Below, piece after piece: positions 1 through 6,342 of a DNA stretch of 9,809 bases. How positions within the stretch are numbered: the stretch's first letter is position 1; every line of letters begins with the position of its first letter. The notes beneath the pieces are model-generated. The model did no database searches. It was not told the DNA's origin and saw only the letters and a list, made by a program, of their open reading frames with translations. The position numbers were made by a program, and so were the translations under genes. This stretch comes from Methanothrix sp. (GTDB lineage Archaea; Halobacteriota; Methanosarcinia; Methanotrichales; Methanotrichaceae): assembly GCA_028708055.1 (NCBI GenBank), contig JAQVZT010000080.1:1-9809 (forward strand), given 5' to 3'.

Positions 1-244
1 GGCTCAGAACCGATATGGCCGAGACTATTGGGTCCGCGCCCAGAGTAAGGCCGGCAACCGCGGAAACCTCCGGACGGATCATCTCCAGCATCAGGCTGCC
101 TGTGAGGTAAGCTCCCTCCGGGCTCAGAGTTACACGTTTGCAGTCCATGTAATAGTCGCTGATCTTGCCTGAGGACAGGGTGACCGGCCTCACCTCAAGG
201 GACCTTTCCTTGAGCATCTCCAGGAGCCTCTCTTTGTCATTCAT
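1..244 (-). CDS. pyrE: Orotate phosphoribosyltransferase, N-terminal 81 residues (gene cut by window start)
   Basis: My reverse-strand translation from the ATG at 244 gives an open frame to the window edge. It begins MNDKERLLEMLKER and carries LSSGKISDYYMDCKRVTLSPEG at about residues 23-44, the typical PyrE N-terminal signature (substrate loop and YYxDxK). A hydrophobic strand and the start of the PRPP-binding fold follow (AVAGLTLGADPI, about 61-72). PyrE joins orotate to PRPP to make OMP in cytosolic de novo pyrimidine synthesis. The catalytic loop and the main PRPP motif lie outside the window. The start ATG overlaps the stop of the preceding phosphoesterase gene as ATGA (241-244), which implies translational coupling. 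I see no independent ribosome binding site of note. Confidence 0.9.
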   Translation of the reverse strand, partial: MNDKERLLEMLKERSLEVRPVTLSSGKISDYYMDCKRVTLSPEGAYLTGSLMLEMIRPEVSAVAGLTLGADPIVSAISVLS

Positions 245-1092
245 TGGTAATCGCCTTCGTTTTTATGAGCATCATCATGAGCAATATCATCCTGAGCGGC
301 GGCAATAATTCTTGCGCCTTTTTTGATCTTTCTCTGCGCCCTCTTAATCTCTTCCAGTGTGCCCAGGTCGGTTCCGTCCAGCAGGTAAAGACGCGCCCCA
401 TCCCAGTTGGCCATAGCCAGGAGCGGCCCGCGCATCTCTTCTACCGGCTCATTGAGGGGCAGGCCGCCGCAAAGGCCGTTGAAGGCTGGCGCGACAATGA
501 TCTCGCTATCCCCGCAAAAACCGTAATGTTCTTCTACTGCGCGACTGGAGAGCCTGGCTTTTGCCCAGACCGGACGGGAATAAGAGTGGCCGAGAGGATC
601 ATAGAGCCTTATCGCCGGGTGCAGGTGACCGGCCACCAGGGTTTTCGCGCGCAAGACCCTCTCATCTGGCCAGGTGTGACCGTGAAAGTAGCCAACGCCA
701 TCCAGGACGAATCCGGAGGAGGAACGCACCTGCGCGCCCTGGGGTGCCATATCCGCAAGATTGCTGTCGTGATTTCCCGGCACTATCTCCACAACAGTCC
801 GATCGCAAAGCCGGCGCAGGAATTCGGGGACCTCCCGCTTCTCCTGCCAGCTCGTCCTGGGAACGTTATGCTTTATGTCTCCCAGGAGCAGAAGACGGTC
901 TGGTTTTATCTCCTCCAAAAAGCCCAGAAGAGACGCGAGGATCCTCCCGGTCTGGCTGGGAATGGAAACGCCTCCCAGCCACAGCTCATGCTCCAGGCCC
1001 AGGTGAAGATCAGCAGCCACAAGGATGCGCTCCTCACCCTCCACCAGGAGAAGAGGAGCATCAAAGACCGGGTAGATCGATCCGGCATTCAA
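241..1092 (-). CDS. COG1407-type metallophosphoesterase (ICC-like), 283 aa, TTG start
   Basis: This is a calcineurin-like binuclear metal phosphoesterase. With TTG 1092 as residue 1, the metal and catalytic motifs appear in order: ADLHLG (D28, H30), GDIKH (D72), GNHD (N107, H108), a GH dyad (H139) and GHLHP (H156, H158). The layout and the segment after GHLHP match the archaeal COG1407 family of about 230-280 residues. The natural substrate is unknown; related proteins hydrolyse phosphodiesters or phosphomonoesters in the cytosol. An ATG at 1158 is in frame, but using it would add a tail that only mirrors the upstream gene. The TTG at 1092 overlaps the upstream stop as TTGA and places the first conserved strand at the usual distance from the N-terminus. 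The C-terminal tail (about residues 265-283) is rich in Asp and His and looks disordered. The gene is the middle member of a coupled trio that ends in pyrE. Confidence 0.85.
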   Translation of the reverse strand: MNAGSIYPVFDAPLLLVEGEERILVAADLHLGLEHELWLGGVSIPSQTGRILASLLGFLEEIKPDRLLLLGDIKHNVPRTSWQEKREVPEFLRRLCDRTVVEIVPGNHDSNLADMAPQGAQVRSSSGFVLDGVGYFHGHTWPDERVLRAKTLVAGHLHPAIRLYDPLGHSYSRPVWAKARLSSRAVEEHYGFCGDSEIIVAPAFNGLCGGLPLNEPVEEMRGPLLAMANWDGARLYLLDGTDLGTLEEIKRAQRKIKKGARIIAAAQDDIAHDDAHKNEGDYQ

Positions 1093-1529
1093 TAGAGGAG
1101 CCCCTTGAGGGCCGCGGCCAGCTCTTCCAGACTCGAGGTCACGGCCCGGCAGGAGCATTCGATCATGAGGTTCACCCGTGAGCTGTCAGTCTCTCCAGCG
1201 CGGCGAAAATCGGTTCTCAGCCCCAGGACACTCTTTCCCTGCATGAAGAAGCAGCCGATCTCCCAGGCGGTGCCGTCGTCCACCTGGGGGCCATCCAGCA
1301 TGGCCACCATGATGTCGCATTCCTTCAATGCCCGCAGATTGGCCTGAAAGATCTGCTCAGCCGTCGCCTGGCAAGTGACCAGCTCGTGGGGCCAGATGAT
1401 CCGGACGCCATCCAGCCGGTCCTCTAAAAATCCCTTGACCCGCTCACCCCAGGCGATCTCCGCCCGCGAGAAGAGGGGGCCGGAAAGGTAGATCCCGCGC
1501 CCCGCAAGGCCCCTGTCACAGTCATCCAT
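1089..1529 (-). CDS. Nucleoside 2-deoxyribosyltransferase-family protein, 146 aa
   Basis: The fold and motifs are those of the nucleoside 2-deoxyribosyltransferase / deoxynucleoside 5'-monophosphate N-glycosidase family (PF05014). YLSGPLFS at residues 14-21 is the phosphate/sugar loop. CDIMVAMLDG (71-80) is followed by DDGTAWEIG (84-92), whose Glu90 fits the catalytic nucleophile. VNLMIE (119-124) supplies the Asn (N120) that neighbouring subunits normally contribute. The key residues are present, so the protein is probably active on a deoxynucleoside or nucleotide glycosidic bond. Transferase and hydrolase activity cannot be told apart from sequence. The length is normal. The ATG at 1529 is used because an in-frame start nearer the first strand is lacking. 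No Shine-Dalgarno sequence precedes it, only an A-rich tract. The stop overlaps the next gene's TTG start, and pyrE follows two genes on, so a role in pyrimidine turnover or clean-up is a reasonable inference. Confidence 0.8.
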   Translation of the reverse strand: MDDCDRGLAGRGIYLSGPLFSRAEIAWGERVKGFLEDRLDGVRIIWPHELVTCQATAEQIFQANLRALKECDIMVAMLDGPQVDDGTAWEIGCFFMQGKSVLGLRTDFRRAGETDSSRVNLMIECSCRAVTSSLEELAAALKGLLY

Positions 1530-1572
1530 GTTTTTTTTTGTTTTTCTTTCTTGTTTTTTTTTCTTTTTTTGA
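1530..1572 (-). other. A-rich low-complexity tract between lysS and the deoxyribosyltransferase gene
   Basis: On the coding (minus) strand this 43-base spacer is almost only A, broken by a few G and C. The plus strand is correspondingly T-rich, with runs of seven to nine T. It contains no ribosome binding site for the gene starting at 1529. On the transcribed RNA the tract is A-rich rather than U-rich, so it is not a classical archaeal terminator for this direction. It could be an unstructured leader, a flexible promoter element or a site of length variation. Confidence 0.7.
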
Positions 1573-3069
1573 TTATGCAGCAGCCGCCTGTAGCAGCCTG
1601 CTCTTTACAAATTCCCTCTCCAGGCTGGCCAGGAACCACCCCACCTTGGGGCCCTGCCGGTCTCCCAGGAATGTCAGATAGATTGCCTGGAAGAACTTCT
1701 TGGAGTCCAAGCCCTGCTCCTTGGCGACAGCATAGACCAGCTCATGAATCTCGGCTGCGGTTTTGTCGTCCAGCTGCTCAGCCAGGATTCCCAGGCCCTT
1801 CCTCTCTTCGGGGGTGAGGTTCTTGACAGAGGAGGGAAGAGTCTCCTGAAGCTGGAACTTGACGTAGGCGGGAGCATATTTGTCTAGCCACGTTTTTACA
1901 TTTCTTGCCCGGCCCAGGATCTCATCGCGGCGGGTCGAAACATCGTAGCCGGATCTCTTCAGGGCTACGAAGAGTGCATCATCATCGCCGCGTGCAATCT
2001 GCACTGCGGTAACCATATGGCGGAATGGAATCTCGAAGGGCCCGCTCTTGCTTGGGTTGGATAGCTCTATGGCCCTCTCGTCGCCCTTCCTCTGGTCGTA
2101 CTCATCAACCAGAGAGAGCAGCGGCAGGCCTGGGTCGAACTCGATGTGCTTTTCGGGTTTGTTTCTGATGATCAGGTAGCGCAGGACCTCGGGCGGAACC
2201 ACGTCCAGCATCTCCTGGATGGTGACCACGATTCCAGTGGAGCTGTGCATGGCTCCCACTCCTTTGAGATGAATCCACTCGTAGACCATGGGGAAAGGAG
2301 CCGGGTAGTTGTAGATCTCTTCGCTGATGCGCTTTCCTGTGTCGTAGGATCCTCCGGATGTGGCGTGGTCCTTGCCGAAGGGCTCGACAGTAACTTTAAA
2401 GATCGGCCAGCGGGCCGGCCAGTCCACCCTCCAGACCAGCTTTCCTCCGCCGCTCATGGAGACGGTGCCCTTCGAGCCGCAGGAGCATTCGTAGTCTACC
2501 GTCTCAGCGTCCAGATCGAAGCCGGTGACCCGGGTGGTGTTAGTGCGACCGCAGGTCGAGCAGATGGCATCAAAGGGGCTCCAGCCTTCGGGAACGTCGC
2601 GCCCGGATACCTCCTTGAGAATGCGGGCGATGTCGTCCCTGCGCGAGAGTGCCGTTTTAATGGCTTCGTTGTATTTGCCTTCCTTATAGAGCTGGTCGGC
2701 GCGGTAGACAATGGGCTTGATGCCCAGCCGCTCCATGCTCTTCAAGAATGGGGTCAGGAAATGGTCGGCGTAGCTACTGCAGCAGCCCGTGGGGCAGGGT
2801 ATTTCCGAGAGCGGCTTTCCGATGTGTTCGGTAAAGCTCTCCGGCAGGAATGGATAGAGCCTGCGCAGGCGGTCGTAGGTGTCGGCGATGTAGATGAGCT
2901 TGGCCTCTACACCCCGGTCCAGAAGGGCGCGGTAGACGGCCTCTGCCGTCATGACCTCGCGCATGTTTCCGATATGAACAGGACCCGACGGGGTTATGCC
3001 CGTGGCGATGGTGTGCGGGCCGCTCTTCTCAAGCTTCTCGGCGATGACGTCAGCCCAATGAATAGACAT
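1573..3069 (-). CDS. lysS: Lysyl-tRNA synthetase, class I (archaeal type), 498 aa
   Basis: This enzyme charges tRNA-Lys in the cytosol. It has the class I Rossmann catalytic core with TPSGPVHIGN at residues 26-35 (the HIGH-type motif), a CPTGCCSSYADHF segment (92-104) typical of archaeal and spirochaete LysRS1, and a zinc-ribbon-like pair CxxC (C170, C173) and CxC (C195, C197). FGKDH (231-235) and HLKGVGAMHSSTG (267-279) follow, the latter in the place of the KMSKS loop. The C-terminal half is the helical anticodon-binding cage, ending in a short poly-Ala tail. The length fits the family (about 500-530). The frame is open further upstream to 3327, but that extension overlaps the divergent gene and has no family character. 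The ATG at 3069 gives the usual MSIHWADVIAEKL start. No good ribosome binding site precedes it, and a TATA-like element about 30 bases upstream suggests a leaderless or nearly leaderless message. It is the first gene of the minus-strand cluster. Confidence 0.95.
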   Translation of the reverse strand: MSIHWADVIAEKLEKSGPHTIATGITPSGPVHIGNMREVMTAEAVYRALLDRGVEAKLIYIADTYDRLRRLYPFLPESFTEHIGKPLSEIPCPTGCCSSYADHFLTPFLKSMERLGIKPIVYRADQLYKEGKYNEAIKTALSRRDDIARILKEVSGRDVPEGWSPFDAICSTCGRTNTTRVTGFDLDAETVDYECSCGSKGTVSMSGGGKLVWRVDWPARWPIFKVTVEPFGKDHATSGGSYDTGKRISEEIYNYPAPFPMVYEWIHLKGVGAMHSSTGIVVTIQEMLDVVPPEVLRYLIIRNKPEKHIEFDPGLPLLSLVDEYDQRKGDERAIELSNPSKSGPFEIPFRHMVTAVQIARGDDDALFVALKRSGYDVSTRRDEILGRARNVKTWLDKYAPAYVKFQLQETLPSSVKNLTPEERKGLGILAEQLDDKTAAEIHELVYAVAKEQGLDSKKFFQAIYLTFLGDRQGPKVGWFLASLEREFVKSRLLQAAAA

Positions 3070-3094
3070 AAGGTCAATTCGATGTCTGGTGGGG

Positions 3095-3107
3095 GATATT
3101 AATCTTA
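3095..3107. promoter_or_regulatory. AT-rich TATA-like element between divergent genes
   Basis: The sequence gatattaatctta is the only AT-rich block in the 82-base space between lysS (start 3069, minus) and the secreted-protein gene (start 3152, plus). Read on the minus strand, an archaeal TATA box here would start transcription close to the lysS ATG. Read on the plus strand it would give a leader of about 25-30 bases that contains the GAGG at 3141-3144. Use in both directions is inferred from spacing alone. Confidence 0.4.
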
Positions 3108-3151
3108 TGTTAAGGAAGAATGCCCAGAATGAATGCCATAGAGGAATTGAG

Positions 3152-4321
3152 ATGAAGACTGCTCTGCTCATATTATCAATACTGCTGGTCCTCTCTGCCA
3201 GCGGGGCTGCATCGGACGCATCCCGGAGGACTCTGCCCAGCGGCATGGACAATCCAATGATTATCAGGTTTCCGCAGCTGGCATCTGCCGCCGCCCCGCC
3301 GGCTATTGAGGAGGGTCTGCGGGCCACCTACGAGATGATAACCGGCTCCCCGGAATCAGAGACCGGCGGGGATATCGAATTCGTGGGCGGGGATGCGGGC
3401 GCGGGCCTTGTCCAGGTTACGGTGGTGGCAATGGAGGCGGGAAAGGCTGCCACCTGGACGGTCGCCTTCGCACCGGACGCGACCCTGGGAGCGATGAAGA
3501 GGGTCAACTCTTACGGATCGGTGACTCCTGCTGGCTGCGGCGAATTCTGGTGCAATCCCCAGGTTCTCCAATCTATCCCGGATAGGGCGGACGATGATCT
3601 TACCGTTACCCGCGGGACATATGAACTGAACGGAAAGACCTACAATGTCATCCGGTTAAATTTCCAGTCCAGTCAGAGCTTATCGCTGGGCATGGTCTAT
3701 GATCTGAAAAGCGGCATAATGCTCTACCACACCGCCGACTACAGCTCGAGCCTGCCCACAGACACGGGTGGCGCTCTCACTCGCGGCCAGAATGCCATCC
3801 TGAAGCTGGTCAACTTGAGAGCAGTGGACATTCCCTGGAAGGATGGGAAGCTTCCAGACTGGGCGAGGTCGGGAGCTGTCCTCAGCTATCAGGGCAGGCA
3901 TTCATTCTGGCTGCCTCAATTGCCTGACGTGCCACCCACAGTCTCCGCTCTGGCCTCAGAGCTGAAGATACAGGCGGCGCACAGCCGGTACGCGGAGGGA
4001 CGGCAGCAGACCTACACCGAGGAGGCGACGCAGCCGCCCTATGTGCCAATGGTCTCGGGAATAGCTCAGCTCATGGGATTCTGGGTGCCGGAGGAGGCGC
4101 TCTCCCTGCAGCCGGGCGCGGTAGATTACGATGCTGATACCGGCATGACTACCAGCGTCCTGGAGAGCGGCCCGGAGGGAGTGGTGATGGAAGAGACAAA
4201 CGGCGTCAGCTACCGGCTGACTGCAACCTACAATGCCGCGGGAAAGCTGACTGAAACGGTCACGGAGAGCTACACGGGCACGGCCACCGGGCAGAAGGAT
4301 GAGCTGCTGCTCGTTGGGTAG
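3152..4321 (+). CDS. Secreted protein of unknown function, 389 aa
   Basis: I do not recognise this family. The N-terminus is a clear Sec signal peptide: Lys2, a hydrophobic core (ALLILSILLVLSASG) and small residues before a likely cleavage near residues 19-21. The mature part has no further membrane segment or sorting tail, so it should be released or loosely bound to the outside. It looks beta-rich. Two cysteines, C129 and C134, sit in the segment AGCGEFWCNP and could form a disulfide. Two stretches, MVYDLKSGIMLYHTADY (about 181-197) and a C-terminal VDYDADTGMTTSVLESG, have the same Asp-x-x-(S/T)-G-(I/M) pattern, so the protein may hold two related beta domains. The ATG at 3152 is chosen over GTG 3089 because the signal peptide starts there and GAGG (3141-3144) precedes it at a workable distance. 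It is transcribed alone, divergent from lysS, and ends at a strong terminator. Confidence 0.8.
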   Translation: MKTALLILSILLVLSASGAASDASRRTLPSGMDNPMIIRFPQLASAAAPPAIEEGLRATYEMITGSPESETGGDIEFVGGDAGAGLVQVTVVAMEAGKAATWTVAFAPDATLGAMKRVNSYGSVTPAGCGEFWCNPQVLQSIPDRADDDLTVTRGTYELNGKTYNVIRLNFQSSQSLSLGMVYDLKSGIMLYHTADYSSSLPTDTGGALTRGQNAILKLVNLRAVDIPWKDGKLPDWARSGAVLSYQGRHSFWLPQLPDVPPTVSALASELKIQAAHSRYAEGRQQTYTEEATQPPYVPMVSGIAQLMGFWVPEEALSLQPGAVDYDADTGMTTSVLESGPEGVVMEETNGVSYRLTATYNAAGKLTETVTESYTGTATGQKDELLLVG

Positions 4322-4326
4322 CAGGC

Positions 4327-4378
4327 AGGCTCAGCCCGTCTCTCGACAGGGGGCCTTTTTCTTTCATTTTTCATCTTT
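4327..4378 (+). terminator. Hairpin plus T-tract terminator of the secreted-protein gene
   Basis: An inner stem pairs CCCGTC (4335-4340) with GAC-A-GGG (4345-4351, one bulged A) around a TCTC loop. An outer AGGC (4327-4330) can pair with GCCT (4353-4356). A T-rich run (TTTTTCTTTCATTTTTC, from 4356) follows at once. The element starts six bases after the stop codon. It lies in the 59-base convergent gap before the stop of the minus-strand gene, so it acts on the plus-strand message. Confidence 0.75.
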
Positions 4379-4380
4379 GA

Positions 4381-6342
4381 TTAAGATGCCCGGGCAATCG
4401 TTCCGCTGATGGCGATGAAGAACAGGACCGAGAACAACGCGCCCAGCACCCTCTCCAGGATGAAGGCCTTCTTGATCAGGGATCGGGAACGCCCTTCGAT
4501 CCTGGGAAGAGGCGGCGGATCGATAAAGAGCTTCGTTCCGGATAGAAAGACGGTGGTGCTGAAGGCGAGGATATCGGTAATATCGCCGTCCAGCCACTCG
4601 TCATCGTCCTCCTGGCTTTTTCCAGTACTGTCCTTCAGTTTTTCCCCGGTTTTATCCTTCAGCCCGCCTAGTCCTATGCCCCACCAGAATGCTGCGAAGA
4701 TCAAGACTATTCCCAGGGAGAATAGTGCGGCATTGAAGGGCTTTGTGCCGTAGCCGTAAAACCACTCCAGGGGATAATCTATGAATTTCTTCCTTACGAA
4801 TTGCTCTAAAACGTCCACCGTCGGCCAAGGCTGGTCCCGGTGCGCTTTGCGGTATTGGAAGTAGCAGCTATCGTAGTCCTCATAGTAGCCCAAGTCCTTG
4901 AAGTTCTTCATAAGGGACATGTAGGCGGCATCATCGTAGACAAGGCTAGTAATATTATACCATCGGATATACAATTTATCATATCTGGTCCGGGTGAGTG
5001 AGAGCTTTCCATTAAAGTCGGCACCTTCGAAAAGAGCATCTTCATAGAAGCGAACGTTATTGAAAGATGCCTTTCCGGCAAACTGAGCTTCTTCGAAATG
5101 AGCCTCCTTATTGAATTCGGCATCTGAAAAATCGGTTATATTGAAGTCTCCACCAGAGAAGTCCGCGGAGCCTTTGAAGACTGCTTCACCGAAGTCCGTA
5201 GTGCGATTGAGGATAACGCTATCAAACAGGACCGTGTCGTTAAAGACCGCGCCATGGAAGCTGGCTGAACCATTGATTTCAACGAGAATAAAATCGGAAC
5301 TTCTGTTGAAGAAAACACCATCGAAGTTGGCATTGTTGCTAAAGCGAGAGCCACTAAAGTAGGCAATGCCATTGAAAGAAGAGCCCTTGAAATTCGCATC
5401 TTCATTAAATTCAGCATTCTTGAAGTTGGATGTATCCTTAAAACTGACTTCCAAAAAGAGGGTTGAGTATTTAAATTCGGCTTCGACGAAATCGACATGT
5501 CTGCAAAAGTTAACCTTAATGAAGTCGACGGTGCCATTAAAGACAGCCCGATTAAAGTAGGCATTTCCATTGAAGTCCGCGTCATTGATATAGACAGAGC
5601 GGTTGAAGACCACATCATTGAAATTGGCTGTTTGGTTGAACTCCACTCCATCGAAGTATGCAGTATCGTTGAACTCCGCGCCATCAAAGCAAGCAGTACC
5701 GTCAAAATGAGTGATCTTGAAGTCAGCAATATTTGCAAAATCGCATTGCAAATTAGTATAATTTTTAAGACATGCCCCCTCAAAATCCGCATAACCAAGG
5801 AACTGAGCATCATTGAAGCTGGCACTCTTGCGAAATATTGATCCCAGAAAATCTGCATTCTTACTGAATTGCACATTTGACAGGTTCACATCTTCTTGGA
5901 ATACTGCGCCTCTGAATCCGGCATGCCCCTCGAATCTGGTATCTTCAAGATCAAAGGGCCTGTCGAACCTTGTATTGTTAAAATTCACCTCGCCCTTGAT
6001 CGTGCAGTTGGTGATTCGTATCAGTGATGCCATGATCTTTTTCTTCTCGGAGAGATTCGTGTGGTTTACCGGATAGCATAGAGCTTCATTGGCGAATGGC
6101 GAATAATCGTCCAGCCCGTCGAGATCCAGGTCGCCTGTGATGGTAAAGCCATCGTACTCTATTGGCTCGCCAGCTCTGATCTGCTCCAGGATCCGGCTGG
6201 CAGGAACGACCCGATCATTTGCCCCGACTGACAATCCCACCGCAAAAAAGGCAAGCAACACGATCCAAATCCAGATTCGAGCCAGAGAACATGCCTCCTG
6301 AGCAAAGACCGTCGCTCCAGCTACAATAAATTTTTCATCCAA
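4381..6342 (-). CDS. Exported 11-residue (pentapeptide-like) repeat protein with C-terminal two-helix membrane domain, 653 aa
   Basis: Four parts are visible. (a) A signal sequence or membrane anchor, IWIWIVLLAFFAVGLSVGA, at residues 23-41. (b) A leading segment (42-112). (c) 31 tandem units of about 11 residues (113-451) with consensus (A/V)xFxxx(A/V)xFx(G/D/N), the Pentapeptide_3-like right-handed beta-helix pattern. (d) A conserved linker (AYMSLMKNFKDLGYYEDYD, then CYFQYRKAHR) leading to TM1 (about 535-560, preceded by YGYGTKPF), a charged loop, a pore-loop-like stretch LAFSTTVFLSGTKLF (592-606), and TM2 (about 626-650) beginning ERVLGALF. Part (d) follows the layout of bacterial pentapeptide/2TM-channel proteins, but the TxGYGD potassium filter is absent. 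At least 16 N-x-S/T sites occur, all before residue 470, which fits an outside, possibly glycosylated, repeat domain. The TTG at 6342 is preceded by GGGAG. A CTG at 6285 lies eight bases after GGAGG and would give a tighter signal peptide. The gene is AT-richer than its neighbours. Confidence 0.8.
   Translation of the reverse strand: MDEKFIVAGATVFAQEACSLARIWIWIVLLAFFAVGLSVGANDRVVPASRILEQIRAGEPIEYDGFTITGDLDLDGLDDYSPFANEALCYPVNHTNLSEKKKIMASLIRITNCTIKGEVNFNNTRFDRPFDLEDTRFEGHAGFRGAVFQEDVNLSNVQFSKNADFLGSIFRKSASFNDAQFLGYADFEGACLKNYTNLQCDFANIADFKITHFDGTACFDGAEFNDTAYFDGVEFNQTANFNDVVFNRSVYINDADFNGNAYFNRAVFNGTVDFIKVNFCRHVDFVEAEFKYSTLFLEVSFKDTSNFKNAEFNEDANFKGSSFNGIAYFSGSRFSNNANFDGVFFNRSSDFILVEINGSASFHGAVFNDTVLFDSVILNRTTDFGEAVFKGSADFSGGDFNITDFSDAEFNKEAHFEEAQFAGKASFNNVRFYEDALFEGADFNGKLSLTRTRYDKLYIRWYNITSLVYDDAAYMSLMKNFKDLGYYEDYDSCYFQYRKAHRDQPWPTVDVLEQFVRKKFIDYPLEWFYGYGTKPFNAALFSLGIVLIFAAFWWGIGLGGLKDKTGEKLKDSTGKSQEDDDEWLDGDITDILAFSTTVFLSGTKLFIDPPPLPRIEGRSRSLIKKAFILERVLGALFSVLFFIAISGTIARAS
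4990..6006 (-). repeat. 33-bp coding repeat array (31 units of about 11 codons)
   Basis: Codons 113-451 of the repeat protein divide into 31 consecutive units. 29 are exactly 11 residues; the units at residues 190-199 and 398-407 have 10. Positions 3 and 9 are mostly Phe, and positions 1 and 7 mostly Ala or Val. The units are diverged at the DNA level, so the array is old rather than a recent expansion. Asn followed by x and Ser/Thr recurs at unit position 4 in units starting at residues 222, 233, 244, 266, 343, 354, 365 and 376. Confidence 0.85.

Noticed and set aside
244..1095. A 283-codon open frame on the plus strand opposite the phosphoesterase gene
   Set aside because: It is an exact antisense shadow of a gene with full catalytic motifs. 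Its translation has no domain or compositional sense.
561..1181. A 206-codon plus-strand frame rich in Arg, Pro, Gly and Ser
   Set aside because: This composition is typical of an out-of-frame reading of GC-rich DNA, and it overlaps two well-supported genes.
1530..1572. The T-runs as a terminator for a plus-strand gene
   Set aside because: No plus-strand gene leads into it, and both flanking genes run on the minus strand.
1424..1639. A short minus-strand frame with a Lys-rich centre
   Set aside because: The Lys run is only the A-rich spacer read as AAA/AAG codons; it spans two real genes out of frame.
2146..3102. A 318-codon plus-strand frame opposite lysS
   Set aside because: Antisense shadow of a well-supported lysyl-tRNA synthetase; no recognisable features.
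3070..3327. An N-terminal extension of LysRS
   Set aside because: Class I LysRS starts near the residues encoded at 3069. The extension would overlap the divergent promoter and the signal peptide gene.
5136..5876. A 246-codon minus-strand frame inside the repeat protein, and several plus-strand frames over the same stretch
   Set aside because: The 33-base periodicity of the repeats keeps other frames free of stops. The translations (Ser/Met/Leu-rich or Lys/Leu-rich) are artefacts.
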